Of a stretch of DNA of 29,411 nucleotides, positions 1 through 6,817 are shown in pieces. The notes beneath the pieces are model-generated. The model saw nothing but the letters and a program-made list of their open reading frames with translations, searched no databases and had not been told where the DNA came from. The position numbers and the translations under genes are program-made. The DNA comes from UMGS1766 sp963660915 (GTDB lineage Bacteria; Bacillota; Clostridia; Oscillospirales; Oscillospiraceae): NCBI GenBank assembly GCA_963660915.1, contig CAVLAO010000017.1:1-29411 (forward strand), written 5' to 3'. Every line of letters begins with the position of its first letter. The stretch's first letter is position 1.

Positions 1-573
1 GTTGCGGATAGCAACCAACGCATCTCCCTCCAAAGTAAGGGACTTACCGCCGACCTGAAGCGTGTTGTTCACCGGAGAAAAATCCGTTGTGGTGAGACGA
101 TAGATCTCGGATGGCGTCAACCCATAAAAGAGCAGCCAGACAATCCCTCGATCAATGCAGTCAGCAGTACAGTTCTCCGCAGGTTCGAAACACAGATCCA
201 ACGCAGATTTGAGTGCTTCCGGTGTAGTGACAGAGCGTAGCACAAATCGCGCCTGTACGGATTGCCTCAGCTTCTGCAGTACATGGCTCTCAGTATAGCC
301 GTTCTTTCTGCACCACACACCATACAGGTATAGCACCTTTGTGATGGAAAGCACCACTGCGTTAGGCTGAGGAAAACCGGCAGCAATGGAAGCAACGATC
401 TTACTCACTTCAAGATGTGAGAGGTTATGCAACTCGGTACCACGGGAAACTTCAACATCTTGCAGTTGGTCGAAGTATTCGTTCAGTATCTCCTTCGTTT
501 CTCGCTTTGCGAACACAGACGGTTCTTTCGAAAAGCAATAGTCGAGAAACGGTTCTCTGCAATCTTGGATCAT
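1..573 (-). CDS. Partial recombinase-fold protein, MrpR-like
   Basis: Reading from ATG at 573 the frame stays open for 191 codons to the window edge, so the C-terminus is missing. A stop codon lies directly before this ATG and a weak GGTGA stands upstream. The segment around residues 145-160 (LLFYGLTPSEIYRL) resembles the region of tyrosine recombinases that holds the first catalytic arginine (GLRxSEL), but the arginine is replaced by threonine (Thr153). Residues 60-110 look like the SAM-like core-binding domain. From memory, the phage lytic-cycle repressor MrpR family has this make-up: a recombinase fold used for DNA binding rather than strand exchange. It lies 57 bases downstream of a broken MazF-type gene on the same strand, a pairing common in clostridial islands. 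It could instead be a degenerate integrase. The family call is moderate; the recombinase-like fold is better supported. Confidence 0.5.
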   Translation of the reverse strand, partial: MIQDCREPFLDYCFSKEPSVFAKRETKEILNEYFDQLQDVEVSRGTELHNLSHLEVSKIVASIAAGFPQPNAVVLSITKVLYLYGVWCRKNGYTESHVLQKLRQSVQARFVLRSVTTPEALKSALDLCFEPAENCTADCIDRGIVWLLFYGLTPSEIYRLTTTDFSPVNNTLQVGGKSLTLEGDALVAIRN

Positions 574-630
574 TCAATCACCACAATCATTGTAAATACG
601 AGCTTGACGCCATGCCTCAAGCAACTCTTC

Positions 631-999
631 CTAGGATAGGAAGGCTATAACGGAAGTAGCAAGCAGACTGGCCACTGCGATGTTTCGCAAAGCATCATGA
701 TCCAAAACCGTCAGCTTTTTGATGAGTCTTGTCTTGGACATGCGCTGCGGATTTTCGCAGAGTACCACACTGTCTGCCACTAGGTTATATCGTTTTGCCT
801 CGAGAAAAACATGGGTTGGAAGTTCCATTTTCTTTACGGAGGAACTACAGGGGAGTGCGATTATGTTCGGACTGTGCTTGATTCCGATGTTGTTCTGAAA
901 AACCACGCCGGGTCTGACACCGCGCTGTTCATGGTCAATGCCGTCAAAGGTCATCAGATAGACATCACCAATTTGAATTCGGTCAGCCTAATCACTCAT
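631..999 (-). pseudogene. MazF/PemK-type endoribonuclease toxin, amber stop at codon 4
   Basis: The translated product matches the PemK/MazF toxin family: GDVYLMTFDG, then EQRGVRPGVVFQN, IIALPCSSS, and a C-terminal helix after KLTVLDHDALRN. MazF toxins cleave mRNA. A well-placed ribosome binding site (AGAAGGAG) stands 7 bases before ATG at 999, but the fourth codon is TAG (988-990). The frame then continues without interruption through the conserved N-terminal strand. The first later ATG (954) would remove the GDVYL strand that forms part of the fold, so a restarted product is probably inactive. The intact gene would encode 122 aa. It sits between an unknown 144-aa gene and an MrpR-like gene on the same strand. 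No classical MazE-type antitoxin is visible. The simplest reading is toxin inactivation in a decaying element; amber readthrough or a sequencing error are alternatives. Confidence 0.7.
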
Positions 1000-1065
1000 A
1001 AGTTTACTCCTTCTCGTATGTACAAGCATTATAACATAAGCGGTTGCTTACGTCAAAGTAATTTC

Positions 1066-1500
1066 TCAGACTGATTCCATATACGGAACCTGATACTTAG
1101 GCAGCTTTCGAGTGTATTTTAGAAACTCCTGAAACTGGTCATAGCAGTGACGACGGTACCCATCATATCCAACGGTTGCGGAGACGGGAATCTTAGACGA
1201 CTCTGTGTAGAAATCAAACAGACTTTCCTTTGAGATTTTCAGCTTGAACGGCTCATAAATCCGAAAATCACCACGAGGAACCAGTTCCCATTGGCAGTCA
1301 TAGTATAAATTCCAACGACCTGCCTGTTTTACCTGATGGCAACTGAAGGCATTGATTTCTCTCCACTTTTCGCCCATCCGAAAGACGAATACATCTCTGA
1401 TAGCGAACACATCATTTTCAGCAGCGGTGAGGAGCTCTTGCCTTTTAGCCAGCGCAGTAATTTCCTCGGCGGAAAGATTGTCAATACGATTCTCAGCCAT
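1066..1500 (-). CDS. Unknown 144-aa protein in toxin/MrpR cluster
   Basis: I do not recognise this protein. It starts at ATG 1500 with GTGAGGTG upstream. It is 144 aa and soluble, with no signal peptide or membrane segment. The N-terminal ~30 residues look helical and acidic (SAEEITALAKRQELL). The middle is rich in aromatic and charged residues (FRMGEKWREIN, GRWNLYYDCQWE), and the C-terminus is basic and Tyr-rich (KYTRKLPKYQVPY). It precedes the broken MazF gene by 66 bases on the same strand, so it is likely in one transcript with the toxin and the MrpR-like gene. Its position would fit an accessory or antitoxin-like partner, but nothing in the sequence proves that. A cargo gene of the integrated element is an equally good reading. 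Confidence 0.6.
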   Translation of the reverse strand: MAENRIDNLSAEEITALAKRQELLTAAENDVFAIRDVFVFRMGEKWREINAFSCHQVKQAGRWNLYYDCQWELVPRGDFRIYEPFKLKISKESLFDFYTESSKIPVSATVGYDGYRRHCYDQFQEFLKYTRKLPKYQVPYMESV

Positions 1501-1502
1501 GA

Positions 1503-1571
1503 TTACACCTCACTAAAATAATTGCAGAGCTCCGCACTCATGGGTTTACTCTGCGTTTGGTATGTCCTCAT
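1503..1571 (-). CDS. Possible 22-aa leader ORF
   Basis: A very short frame starts at ATG 1571 behind a strong AAAGGAG site and ends with TAA two bases before the ATG of the 144-aa gene. The product would be 22 aa, beginning MRTYQTQSK and ending NYFSEV, with no recognisable motif. The ribosome binding site is better than that of the downstream gene, so translational coupling is plausible. It could also be the remnant of a longer gene or a chance frame. Confidence 0.35.
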   Translation of the reverse strand: MRTYQTQSKPMSAELCNYFSEV

Positions 1572-1600
1572 TATATCACTCCTTTAAGGCAACGTACATA

Positions 1601-1620
1601 TTTTTCCGAAATTCGAAAAA
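1601..1620. promoter_or_regulatory. Inverted repeat ahead of island genes
   Basis: The 20 bases read TTTTTC-N8-GAAAAA, with a partly symmetric centre (GAAATTC). They lie 30-50 bases upstream of the short leader ORF, where the promoter for the minus-strand cluster should be; TATGTA is a possible -10 just downstream. It may be an operator for a repressor encoded in the element. The A/T richness makes chance symmetry likely enough that confidence is low. Confidence 0.25.
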
Positions 1621-1669
1621 ATGTGGGAATTTTTCTGGTAGACGGATCAATTGGATCGACTCTTTCTAG

Positions 1670-2032
1670 GCGGTCACAGTTATTCTGGAACTGAAATTAA
1701 ATGAATTTATAAACCCGCATGGAGAATATGGCCCGAAAACCAAGAAAGCTATTGTCAAAGTTGTGCAGTCCTGCATTGGCACAACGGCAGACGGGGTCTT
1801 CGGAGCTAAGAGCAAGAAAGCATGGATAAATGTTAGAGCCGGTTCCAAGGGAACTCAAGCGAAATGTGTGCAGATGATGCTTATCTGCCGTGGATTTTCC
1901 TGCGGTTCCTATGGAGCGGACGGTGACTTCGGCAGTTGCTCTGTTGCGGCAGCAAGGAGTTTTCAGGCTGCGTTGGGACTGACTGCGGATGGCATTGTTG
2001 GAAAGAACACTGCTACCAGACTTTTCGGCTAA
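1670..2032 (+). pseudogene. Truncated phage endolysin tail with two peptidoglycan-binding repeats
   Basis: The open frame begins just after a stop at 1667-1669 and has no convincing start: the in-frame GTG at 1763 cuts through the first repeat and has no ribosome binding site. Two PG_binding_1-type repeats are visible. The first runs about 1697-1830 (YGPKTKKAIVKVVQ, then TADGVFGAKSKKAW). The second runs about 1840-2030 (GTQAKCVQMML, YGADGDFGSCSVAA, LTADGIVGKNTATRLFG). These repeats normally anchor cell-wall hydrolases at the C-terminus. The catalytic domain that should precede them is absent. The gene ends in TAA followed by a hairpin. This is best read as the 3' remnant of a prophage lysin left beside the attachment site. 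Confidence 0.65.
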
Positions 2033-2040
2033 AATAAAGA

Positions 2041-2067
2041 AGGGCGTGACCAGTTCGGTCACGCCCT
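2041..2067. terminator. Hairpin after endolysin remnant
   Basis: An 11-bp perfect stem (AGGGCGTGACC / GGTCACGCCCT) with a 5-base loop follows the lysin remnant by 8 bases. There is no T-run on the plus side; reading the minus strand the hairpin is followed by TTCTTTATTTT. It may therefore terminate in both directions. Confidence 0.6.
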
Positions 2068-2176
2068 GATAGAAGATAATGTTATTGGTGGCGGAGATGC
2101 AACGAAATCCAAAATCTACAAGACATAAAAACAATAGCTGTAAATTAAATCCAGCTCTAAATCAAAGTATTATTCT

Positions 2177-2197
2177 GGTTGGGGTACGGTTGGGGTA
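2177..2197. repeat. Tandem direct repeat near tRNA end, possible integrase arm sites
   Basis: GGTTGGGGTA occurs twice (2177-2186 and 2188-2197), one base apart, about 65 bases from the 3' end of tRNA-Pro. Short tandem repeats in this position are typical of arm-type integrase binding sites inside the end of an integrated element. No integrase gene is visible in the window, so the role is inferred from position only. Confidence 0.35.
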
Positions 2198-2227
2198 GTT
2201 AAAAAATCTACGTAACTTTTTAAAAAG

Positions 2228-2263
2228 AAAAACGACTGATTTCACGCAAAATCAGTCGTTTTT
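2228..2263 (-). terminator. Intrinsic terminator of tRNA-Pro
   Basis: A 15-bp perfect stem (arms AAAAACGACTGATTT and AAATCAGTCGTTTTT) with a 6-base loop begins at the CCA end of the tRNA. In the minus direction it is followed by TTTTTCTTTTT, a textbook Rho-independent terminator. Confidence 0.85.
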
Positions 2264-2339
2264 GGTCCGAGTGTTGAGATTCGAACTCAAGGCCTCTTGA
2301 ACCCCATTCAAGCGCGATACCAAACTTCGCCACACCCGG
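2263..2339 (-). tRNA. tRNA-Pro(GGG), CCA encoded
   Basis: Read on the minus strand, this 77-base sequence folds as a complete cloverleaf. The acceptor stem is CCGGGTG with CACTCGG (one G-U pair). The D stem is GCGA/TCGC around AGTTTGGTA. The anticodon stem CTTGA/TCAAG has the loop ATGGGGT, giving anticodon GGG. The T stem TTGAG/CTCAA encloses TTCGAAT. Discriminator A and an encoded CCA follow. The overall sequence matches bacterial proline tRNA. Its 3' end faces the decayed element on the left, the usual geometry for integration into a tRNA gene. It lies 81 bases after folA on the same strand but has its own promoter. Confidence 0.9.
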
Positions 2340-2374
2340 ATGCAATTAATTAGCCGCACATCAGCGACTTGATT

Positions 2375-2403
2375 ATGATACAACAGATACGAAAAAAAAT
2401 CAA
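2375..2403 (-). promoter_or_regulatory. Sigma-A promoter of tRNA-Pro
   Basis: On the minus strand TTGATT (2398-2403) and TATCAT (2375-2380) are separated by exactly 17 bases. The predicted start falls about 30 bases before the tRNA. The T-run inside the spacer follows the end of the folate operon. Confidence 0.7.
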
Positions 2404-2420
2404 GTGTTTTTTCAATTTTT

Positions 2421-2900
2421 TTAAATTATTTTTTCATATTGCAAAAACTGATACGAAAGATCTCCAGTGTTTCGGATCTCGGAGGAAGAAATACACTGCC
2501 AATCTGTGGCGAGATCTAAATTTGTGAGGAAACAATCTCCGTTCCCATTTGCGAAGACCTTGGTAATGTATGCGTGGGTACAGTATGGCAGAAACTTCTG
2601 ATAAATTGAAGCTCCGCCTACGACAAAAGCCTCTGTCCCTGCAATTTGAATTGCACCGGCAATGGAACTGCACCCAATTGCGGTGGGAGGAAGTGATGCC
2701 GGAGTATGAGTTAGAATAACGTTTTTTCGGTGGGGGAGAGGCATCTTATTTGGAAACGTGAGCAGAGTTTTTCGCCCGTAAAGAATTGTGCCGTTTATGG
2801 TTAACCGACGAAAATGATGCAGGTCATCAGGGATAGAGAAGAGTAAATGACCGTCACGGCCAAGAGCCCAGTGTTGGTCTACAGCAGCGATCAATTTCAT
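2421..2900 (-). CDS. folA: Dihydrofolate reductase
   Basis: This 159-aa cytoplasmic enzyme reduces dihydrofolate to tetrahydrofolate with NADPH. Family features are visible in order: MKLIAAVDQHWALGRDG at the start, the acidic active-site region DDLHHFRR (25-32), the nucleotide-binding stretch GTILYGRKT (37-45), FPNKMPLPHRKNVILT, and FVVGGASIYQKFLP before the C-terminal strand. Length is normal. The usual L-P-W after the active-site loop reads L-L-F here (residues 19-21), an uncommon substitution near the substrate pocket. Its ATG overlaps the stop of the folB-folK gene (ATGA), so it is translationally coupled as the last gene of the folate operon. Confidence 0.93.
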   Translation of the reverse strand: MKLIAAVDQHWALGRDGHLLFSIPDDLHHFRRLTINGTILYGRKTLLTFPNKMPLPHRKNVILTHTPASLPPTAIGCSSIAGAIQIAGTEAFVVGGASIYQKFLPYCTHAYITKVFANGNGDCFLTNLDLATDWQCISSSEIRNTGDLSYQFLQYEKII

Positions 2901-3715
2901 CGTGCGTTCAATTCCTCCAGTAGTTGCCCGATTGTTTTCCTTGCTAAAGGATGAAATGCATAGCGTGCAATTTCCGCCAACGGACGCAACACAAAATCAC
3001 GATTAGTCATATCCGGATGTGGAATGGTTAGGGTTGGAGTATGGACTACAAGATCATCATAGAGCAAAATATCTAGATCCAGTGTCCTGGGACCCCATAT
3101 AATGGTACGCTCTCGACCGGCGGAAGCTTCCAACGTATGCAGAAACGACAATAATTCCTCAGGAGTCAAGAGCGTTTTGATTTCGCATACACCGTTTAGA
3201 AAATCATCCTGTTCCACATTACCATAGGGCTTTGTTATGATGAGCGAGGATGTAGTGATAAGTTGAATACAATCAGACTCCGCAAGTGAAGCTACGGCAT
3301 TGCGAATATATGCCTCCTTATTGCCAAGATTTGATCCCAAAGCAATGTAGGCCGTGTGCCATGCACGGCGTATTTTCACGGATACAGACTGAAAATCCAA
3401 CTCAATCGGTGCGTCGGGTTTGCACAGTTCCAATGTAATAGCGGAGATTTTCGGAAAATGCAGCAATACGGAACGGCAAGCGTTTTCAGCTGCTGCTTCA
3501 AGCAGGCGATAGGTGTTTTGCGTCATTTCGTCGTGGAGTAATTGAGCAACTTCAGCATAGCTTACGCTGTCCTCTAAATTATCACTGATTCCGGCGGGAT
3601 GCGTGTCTGTTTCGAGGATTGCAGATACTTCGAACATTTGTCCCTGTTCTGTTTCAAAACGGTACACACCGTGGTGGGCAAAAAAACGAAGTCCGTCGAT
3701 TTTAATTTGATCCAT
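2897..3715 (-). CDS. folBK: Dihydroneopterin aldolase / HPPK fusion (FolB-FolK)
   Basis: This 272-aa bifunctional protein covers two successive steps of pterin synthesis. Residues 1-118 are a FolB-type dihydroneopterin aldolase (DGLRFFAHHGVY, VSYAEVAQL, LLEAAAENACRSVL, ELCKPDAPIE). Residues ~122-272 are a 6-hydroxymethyl-dihydropterin pyrophosphokinase (YIALGSNLGNKEAYI, TKPYGNVEQDDFLNGVCEI, then GPRTLDLDILLYDD and IPHPDMTNRDFVLRPL). Start: a GTG at 3721 is too close to the AGGAGG site, whereas ATG 3715 has 7-base spacing and is preferred. The gene overlaps the end of folP by 14 bases and the start of folA by 4. FolB-FolK fusions are known in Firmicutes. Confidence 0.93.
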   Translation of the reverse strand: MDQIKIDGLRFFAHHGVYRFETEQGQMFEVSAILETDTHPAGISDNLEDSVSYAEVAQLLHDEMTQNTYRLLEAAAENACRSVLLHFPKISAITLELCKPDAPIELDFQSVSVKIRRAWHTAYIALGSNLGNKEAYIRNAVASLAESDCIQLITTSSLIITKPYGNVEQDDFLNGVCEIKTLLTPEELLSFLHTLEASAGRERTIIWGPRTLDLDILLYDDLVVHTPTLTIPHPDMTNRDFVLRPLAEIARYAFHPLARKTIGQLLEELNAR

Positions 3716-4526
3716 GCACACCCTCCTGCAAAATTGCTTCGGTCATTTGAATTACGCGGGCATTTTCTTTTACATCGTGAACGCGGACAAACATGCACCC
3801 CTTTTCCACAGCCATTACGGTGGTAACAAGTGTGCCTTCTACCCGTTCTGCAGTGGGAAGATCCAACGTCAGACCAATGACCGATTTTCGACTGGTGCCG
3901 AGCAGAATTGGAAGACCAAAGCGCTGCAATTCGTCCAGACGATGAATAACAGTGAGGTTTTGAGCATAACTCTTTGCAAATCCAACACCCGGATCGAGGA
4001 TAATTTTCTTCCTGGAAATACCTGCCTCGTCTGCCAGGGTAAGCGATTCTTCAAGGTCAGCGCAGAGATCAGGCAAAAACATCCGATAATGCGCTTCTTT
4101 TCGATTATGCATCAGGCAACAGGCTACACCCGTTTTTGCAATCACTTGTGCCATTTGATCATCGTATTTTAAACCCCAGATGTCGTTAATCATGTCCGCA
4201 CCGGCATTAATTCCGGCTTCTGCAACAGTGCTTTTATAGGTGTCCAGTGAAATTGGAACATCAAAACGCGCCTTCACGGCTTCAATGACCGGAAGCACAC
4301 GATCCATTTCTTCGTAGTCCGGCAGGAGTTCATATCCGGGGCGGGTTGATTCACCTCCGATATCCAGAATGTCCATGCCGTCGCTTAACATTTGTTCTAC
4401 GTGATGCAGAGCATTATCTAACTGATTAAATTTTCCTCCATCGGAAAAAGAATCCGGAGTGACATTCAGTATGCCCATTACATAAGTGCGGCCTTTGTTT
4501 AAGAATTCTTTTGTGCCAATTTTCAT
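3702..4526 (-). CDS. folP: Dihydropteroate synthase
   Basis: This 274-aa TIM-barrel enzyme joins hydroxymethyl-dihydropterin pyrophosphate to p-aminobenzoate and is the sulfonamide target. All family motifs are present: MGILNVTPDSFSDGG (17-31), DILDIGGESTRPGY, PISLDTYKS, NDIWG, DPGVGFAKS, and LGTSRKS near the C-terminus, followed by VRVHDVKE. Length is typical. It starts 3 bases after the HD gene and ends inside the start of the folB-folK gene, so the operon is very tightly packed. I see no missing residues. Confidence 0.95.
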   Translation of the reverse strand: MKIGTKEFLNKGRTYVMGILNVTPDSFSDGGKFNQLDNALHHVEQMLSDGMDILDIGGESTRPGYELLPDYEEMDRVLPVIEAVKARFDVPISLDTYKSTVAEAGINAGADMINDIWGLKYDDQMAQVIAKTGVACCLMHNRKEAHYRMFLPDLCADLEESLTLADEAGISRKKIILDPGVGFAKSYAQNLTVIHRLDELQRFGLPILLGTSRKSVIGLTLDLPTAERVEGTLVTTVMAVEKGCMFVRVHDVKENARVIQMTEAILQEGVHGSN

Positions 4527-4529
4527 TAT

Positions 4530-5006
4530 TTAATACTCCAAAGAAATGTTTTTCTTTTCTGTAGGCCAATTACATTCCGGCGATGCCGGACAATTATAGC
4601 AGGGACGGCTTTTTTTATCGGCCCAATACAATGCTTTGGCTAATTCACTGCCTTCACCAATAGATCTGTGACCTGCAATTGCAGCTAAAATAAGAAGTTG
4701 TTCGCCATCTGTATAGTTGCAGTCTGTCAGAATTTCTTTTGCAAACTGCGTGCTGGCCTGCTCGTGAGGAGTGCCATCGATGTATTCAACGGCGCGTCCA
4801 AGGTCGTGCAGCAAAGCGGTTGCATATAAAATATCGCGAGGAATATGTACTCCGTCTTCCAAGACATAAATGAACATCAGACGTGCGGTAGACAGAAGAT
4901 GTTCCATGTCATGATGACAAAAGGGACGATCCTTTTCACAACGCTCGATTTCCTTCATACAGTGCAGAAAGCGTGGATGGCGTATAATTTGATCCAATCG
5001 ATTCAT
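4530..5006 (-). CDS. HD-domain phosphohydrolase in folate operon
   Basis: This 158-aa protein has the metal-binding histidine/aspartate pattern of the HD superfamily: HHDMEH at residues 31-36, ALLHDLGR around 64-71, GHRS about 112, and WADKKSR near 129. After this comes a cysteine cluster, CYNCPASPEC, that could bind zinc or an iron-sulfur centre. Its ATG overlaps the folE stop, and folP starts 3 bases after its own stop, so it belongs firmly to the folate operon. HD proteins hydrolyse phosphate esters or nucleotides. The operon lacks any Nudix or other known dihydroneopterin-triphosphate pyrophosphatase, so this protein is a candidate for that step. That role is inference from context; a general nucleotide hydrolase is also possible. 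Confidence 0.85.
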   Translation of the reverse strand: MNRLDQIIRHPRFLHCMKEIERCEKDRPFCHHDMEHLLSTARLMFIYVLEDGVHIPRDILYATALLHDLGRAVEYIDGTPHEQASTQFAKEILTDCNYTDGEQLLILAAIAGHRSIGEGSELAKALYWADKKSRPCYNCPASPECNWPTEKKNISLEY

Positions 5007-5560
5007 CGCTGTACCAATTGAAAAAAGCGATTTTGCAGCTTTTCATCTTCTGCAAAACAGCCGCGTACCGCGATGGTTACCGTTTGTGTCCCCGGTTTGC
5101 GCACACCTCGCATTGACATGCACATGTGTTCCGCTTCCATCATAACCATGACACCCTTTGGATGAAGACTGTCCATAATTGCTTCACAGATTTGATCGGT
5201 TAAATTTTCCTGAATTTGTGGACGATGGGAAAATAACTCTACAGTTCGTGCGAGTTTGCTGATCCCAACAACTTCTCCATCCGGTATATAAGCAATATGT
5301 GCCCGCCCAAAGAAAGGGAGAAGGTGATGTTCGCAGACAGAATAAAACGGAATGTCCCGTTCCAGAACCCATTCACTTTTGTCAGCAGCAAAGCGTTTTT
5401 CCAAATGCTGTTGAGGAGATGCGCTCAGTCCGGAAAACAGCTCATGGCACATGCGTGCAATGCGCTCCGGAGTTTCTGCTAGCCCTTCCCGGTCTGTATC
5501 TTCACCGATTCCATCCAGAAATAACAGGACGGCTTGTTTTATTTTCTCATCATCTATCAT
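5003..5560 (-). CDS. folE: GTP cyclohydrolase I
   Basis: This enzyme converts GTP to 7,8-dihydroneopterin triphosphate, the first step of folate synthesis. The 185-aa product shows GEDTDREGLAETPERIARM, the zinc-binding motif SVCEHHLLPFFGRAHIAYIP, GISKLARTVELFSHRPQIQE, and CMSMRGVRKPGT. The frame is open upstream to 5614, but the start at 5560 is chosen for three reasons: it has an AGGAG site 9 bases upstream, it gives the normal family length, and the upstream codons lie before the predicted transcription start. It is the first gene of the five-gene folate operon. Confidence 0.95.
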   Translation of the reverse strand: MIDDEKIKQAVLLFLDGIGEDTDREGLAETPERIARMCHELFSGLSASPQQHLEKRFAADKSEWVLERDIPFYSVCEHHLLPFFGRAHIAYIPDGEVVGISKLARTVELFSHRPQIQENLTDQICEAIMDSLHPKGVMVMMEAEHMCMSMRGVRKPGTQTVTIAVRGCFAEDEKLQNRFFQLVQR

Positions 5561-5602
5561 GGGTATCACTCCTGCCAGTGTGTATGAACATTCGCCGGAT
5601 AC

Positions 5603-5631
5603 ATTATAGCGCAAGATTTCTTACATGTAAA
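5603..5631 (-). promoter_or_regulatory. Promoter of the folate operon
   Basis: On the minus strand TTTACA (5626-5631) and a perfect TATAAT (5603-5608) are 17 bases apart. The predicted start is near 5597, giving a leader of about 37 bases before folE. That leader is too short for a tetrahydrofolate riboswitch, and none is seen. Confidence 0.8.
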
Positions 5632-5680
5632 ATCTGTTTTTCTTTTTGGTGTGAGTGTGCGATGGAGTTTGCTAATTGAG

Positions 5681-5710
5681 TTGAAGGAGAGGATAGAAGT
5701 CTGTTATAAT
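5681..5710 (+). promoter_or_regulatory. Promoter of threonine aldolase gene
   Basis: TTGAAG (5681-5686) and TATAAT (5705-5710) are 18 bases apart, just upstream of a GAGGAGGG ribosome binding site. This promoter is divergent from the folate operon promoter 50 bases away. Confidence 0.65.
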
Positions 5711-5735
5711 TTAAATTAAAGAGGAGGGAGTTATC

Positions 5736-6770
5736 ATGGATCTTTTTCTTTGTGATTATGCAGAAGGGGCGCATCCGGAAGTGCTGTCAGCGCTGACAAT
5801 GACAAATACGGTTCAGACTTGCGGCTATGGCTGTGATCCGTATTGTGATAGTGCAAGAACGTTAATACGGGAGGCAGTTGGGGTTCCAAACGCAGCGGTG
5901 CATTTTCTGGTCGGCGGAACACAAACTAATATGACGGTAATTGCATCTCTGTTGAAGCCTTATCAGGGCGTTCTGTGTGCGGATAGCGGTCATATTAATG
6001 TACATGAAACCGGAGCAGTTGAGGCGACAGGGCATAAGGTAATGCCGTTGCCGGCAACAGAAGGAAAAATTTCTGCTGACGCAGTTGAGCAGGTGTTGTA
6101 TGCCAGCCGAAACGATACTAATTTCGAGCACATTGTTCAACCTGGCATGGTGTATATTTCGCATCCAACCGAGCTTGGAACTTTATATACAAAGGCCGAG
6201 CTAGAGGCACTGCATCGCGTTTGTGAGAACTATCAAGTGCCTCTGTTCCTGGATGGCGCAAGATTATCCTATGGGCTGGCCGCTAGGGATACGGATGTTA
6301 CGTTACGGGATCTGGGGCGATTAACAGATGTGTTTTACATTGGCGGAACAAAAGCGGGGGTCTTGTTTGGCGAAGCAGTTGTTTTTCCAAATCCAATGCT
6401 TTGTCCGGAATTTCGGTACTATATGAAACAGCGGGGAGCGATGCTCGCCAAGGGACGACTGCTGGGAGTTCAATTTCAGGCGCTGTTTCACAATGATCTT
6501 TACCAGCGCATCGGATACCATGCGAATCATTTGGCGAGACAGATTGCAGATGGATTTCAAAGGCAGGGCTATTCGCTTTATTTGCCATCACAGACCAATC
6601 AGCAATTTATCGTGCTGCCGGATGAAATATATCAGAAGTTAAGCGGTACAGCCCAGGCTGAGTACTGGTGTCGTATTGATAAAGACACCAGTGTTTATCG
6701 TTTTTGCACTAGCTGGGCAACAACACAGGAAGCTGTAGATCGCTTGTTGCAGGCAATCAATGCGCTGTAA
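5736..6770 (+). CDS. ltaE: Low-specificity L-threonine aldolase family
   Basis: A 344-aa pyridoxal-phosphate enzyme of fold type I that splits threonine or allo-threonine into glycine and acetaldehyde, supplying or consuming glycine. Visible features are the N-terminal CDYAEGAHPEVL, FLVGGTQTNMTV (57-68, phosphate-binding turn), the His85/His90 pair in DSGHINVHETGAVE, FLDGARLSYG (Asp173, ring nitrogen contact), and YIGGTKAG with Lys206 as the likely PLP lysine. Length is typical. The start has a GAGGAGGG site 7 bases upstream and its own promoter, and a strong bidirectional hairpin follows. It is a single-gene unit. Related beta-eliminating lyases cannot be fully excluded, but the motif set fits threonine aldolase best. 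Confidence 0.88.
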   Translation: MDLFLCDYAEGAHPEVLSALTMTNTVQTCGYGCDPYCDSARTLIREAVGVPNAAVHFLVGGTQTNMTVIASLLKPYQGVLCADSGHINVHETGAVEATGHKVMPLPATEGKISADAVEQVLYASRNDTNFEHIVQPGMVYISHPTELGTLYTKAELEALHRVCENYQVPLFLDGARLSYGLAARDTDVTLRDLGRLTDVFYIGGTKAGVLFGEAVVFPNPMLCPEFRYYMKQRGAMLAKGRLLGVQFQALFHNDLYQRIGYHANHLARQIADGFQRQGYSLYLPSQTNQQFIVLPDEIYQKLSGTAQAEYWCRIDKDTSVYRFCTSWATTQEAVDRLLQAINAL

Positions 6771-6780
6771 AATACATATA

Positions 6781-6817
6781 AATGAAGGCCGGAATCTAAC
6801 AGATTCCGGCCTTCATT
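6781..6817. terminator. Bidirectional terminator between convergent genes
   Basis: A 17-bp perfect stem (arms 6781-6797 and 6801-6817) with a 3-base loop lies between the convergent ltaE and DUF1294 genes. Its right arm reaches the first base of the DUF1294 stop codon. Confidence 0.85.

Noticed and set aside
1697..2134. 145-aa minus-strand frame over the endolysin remnant
   Set aside because: The plus-strand frame shows two clear peptidoglycan-binding repeats; the minus frame shows no motif.
5561..5600. Possible tetrahydrofolate riboswitch ahead of folE
   Set aside because: The predicted leader is only about 37 bases, too short for such a structure, and no conserved elements are seen.
5003..5614. 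Longer folE with 18 extra N-terminal residues
   Set aside because: The extra codons lie across the -10 promoter region and have no ribosome binding site; ATG 5560 fits family length.
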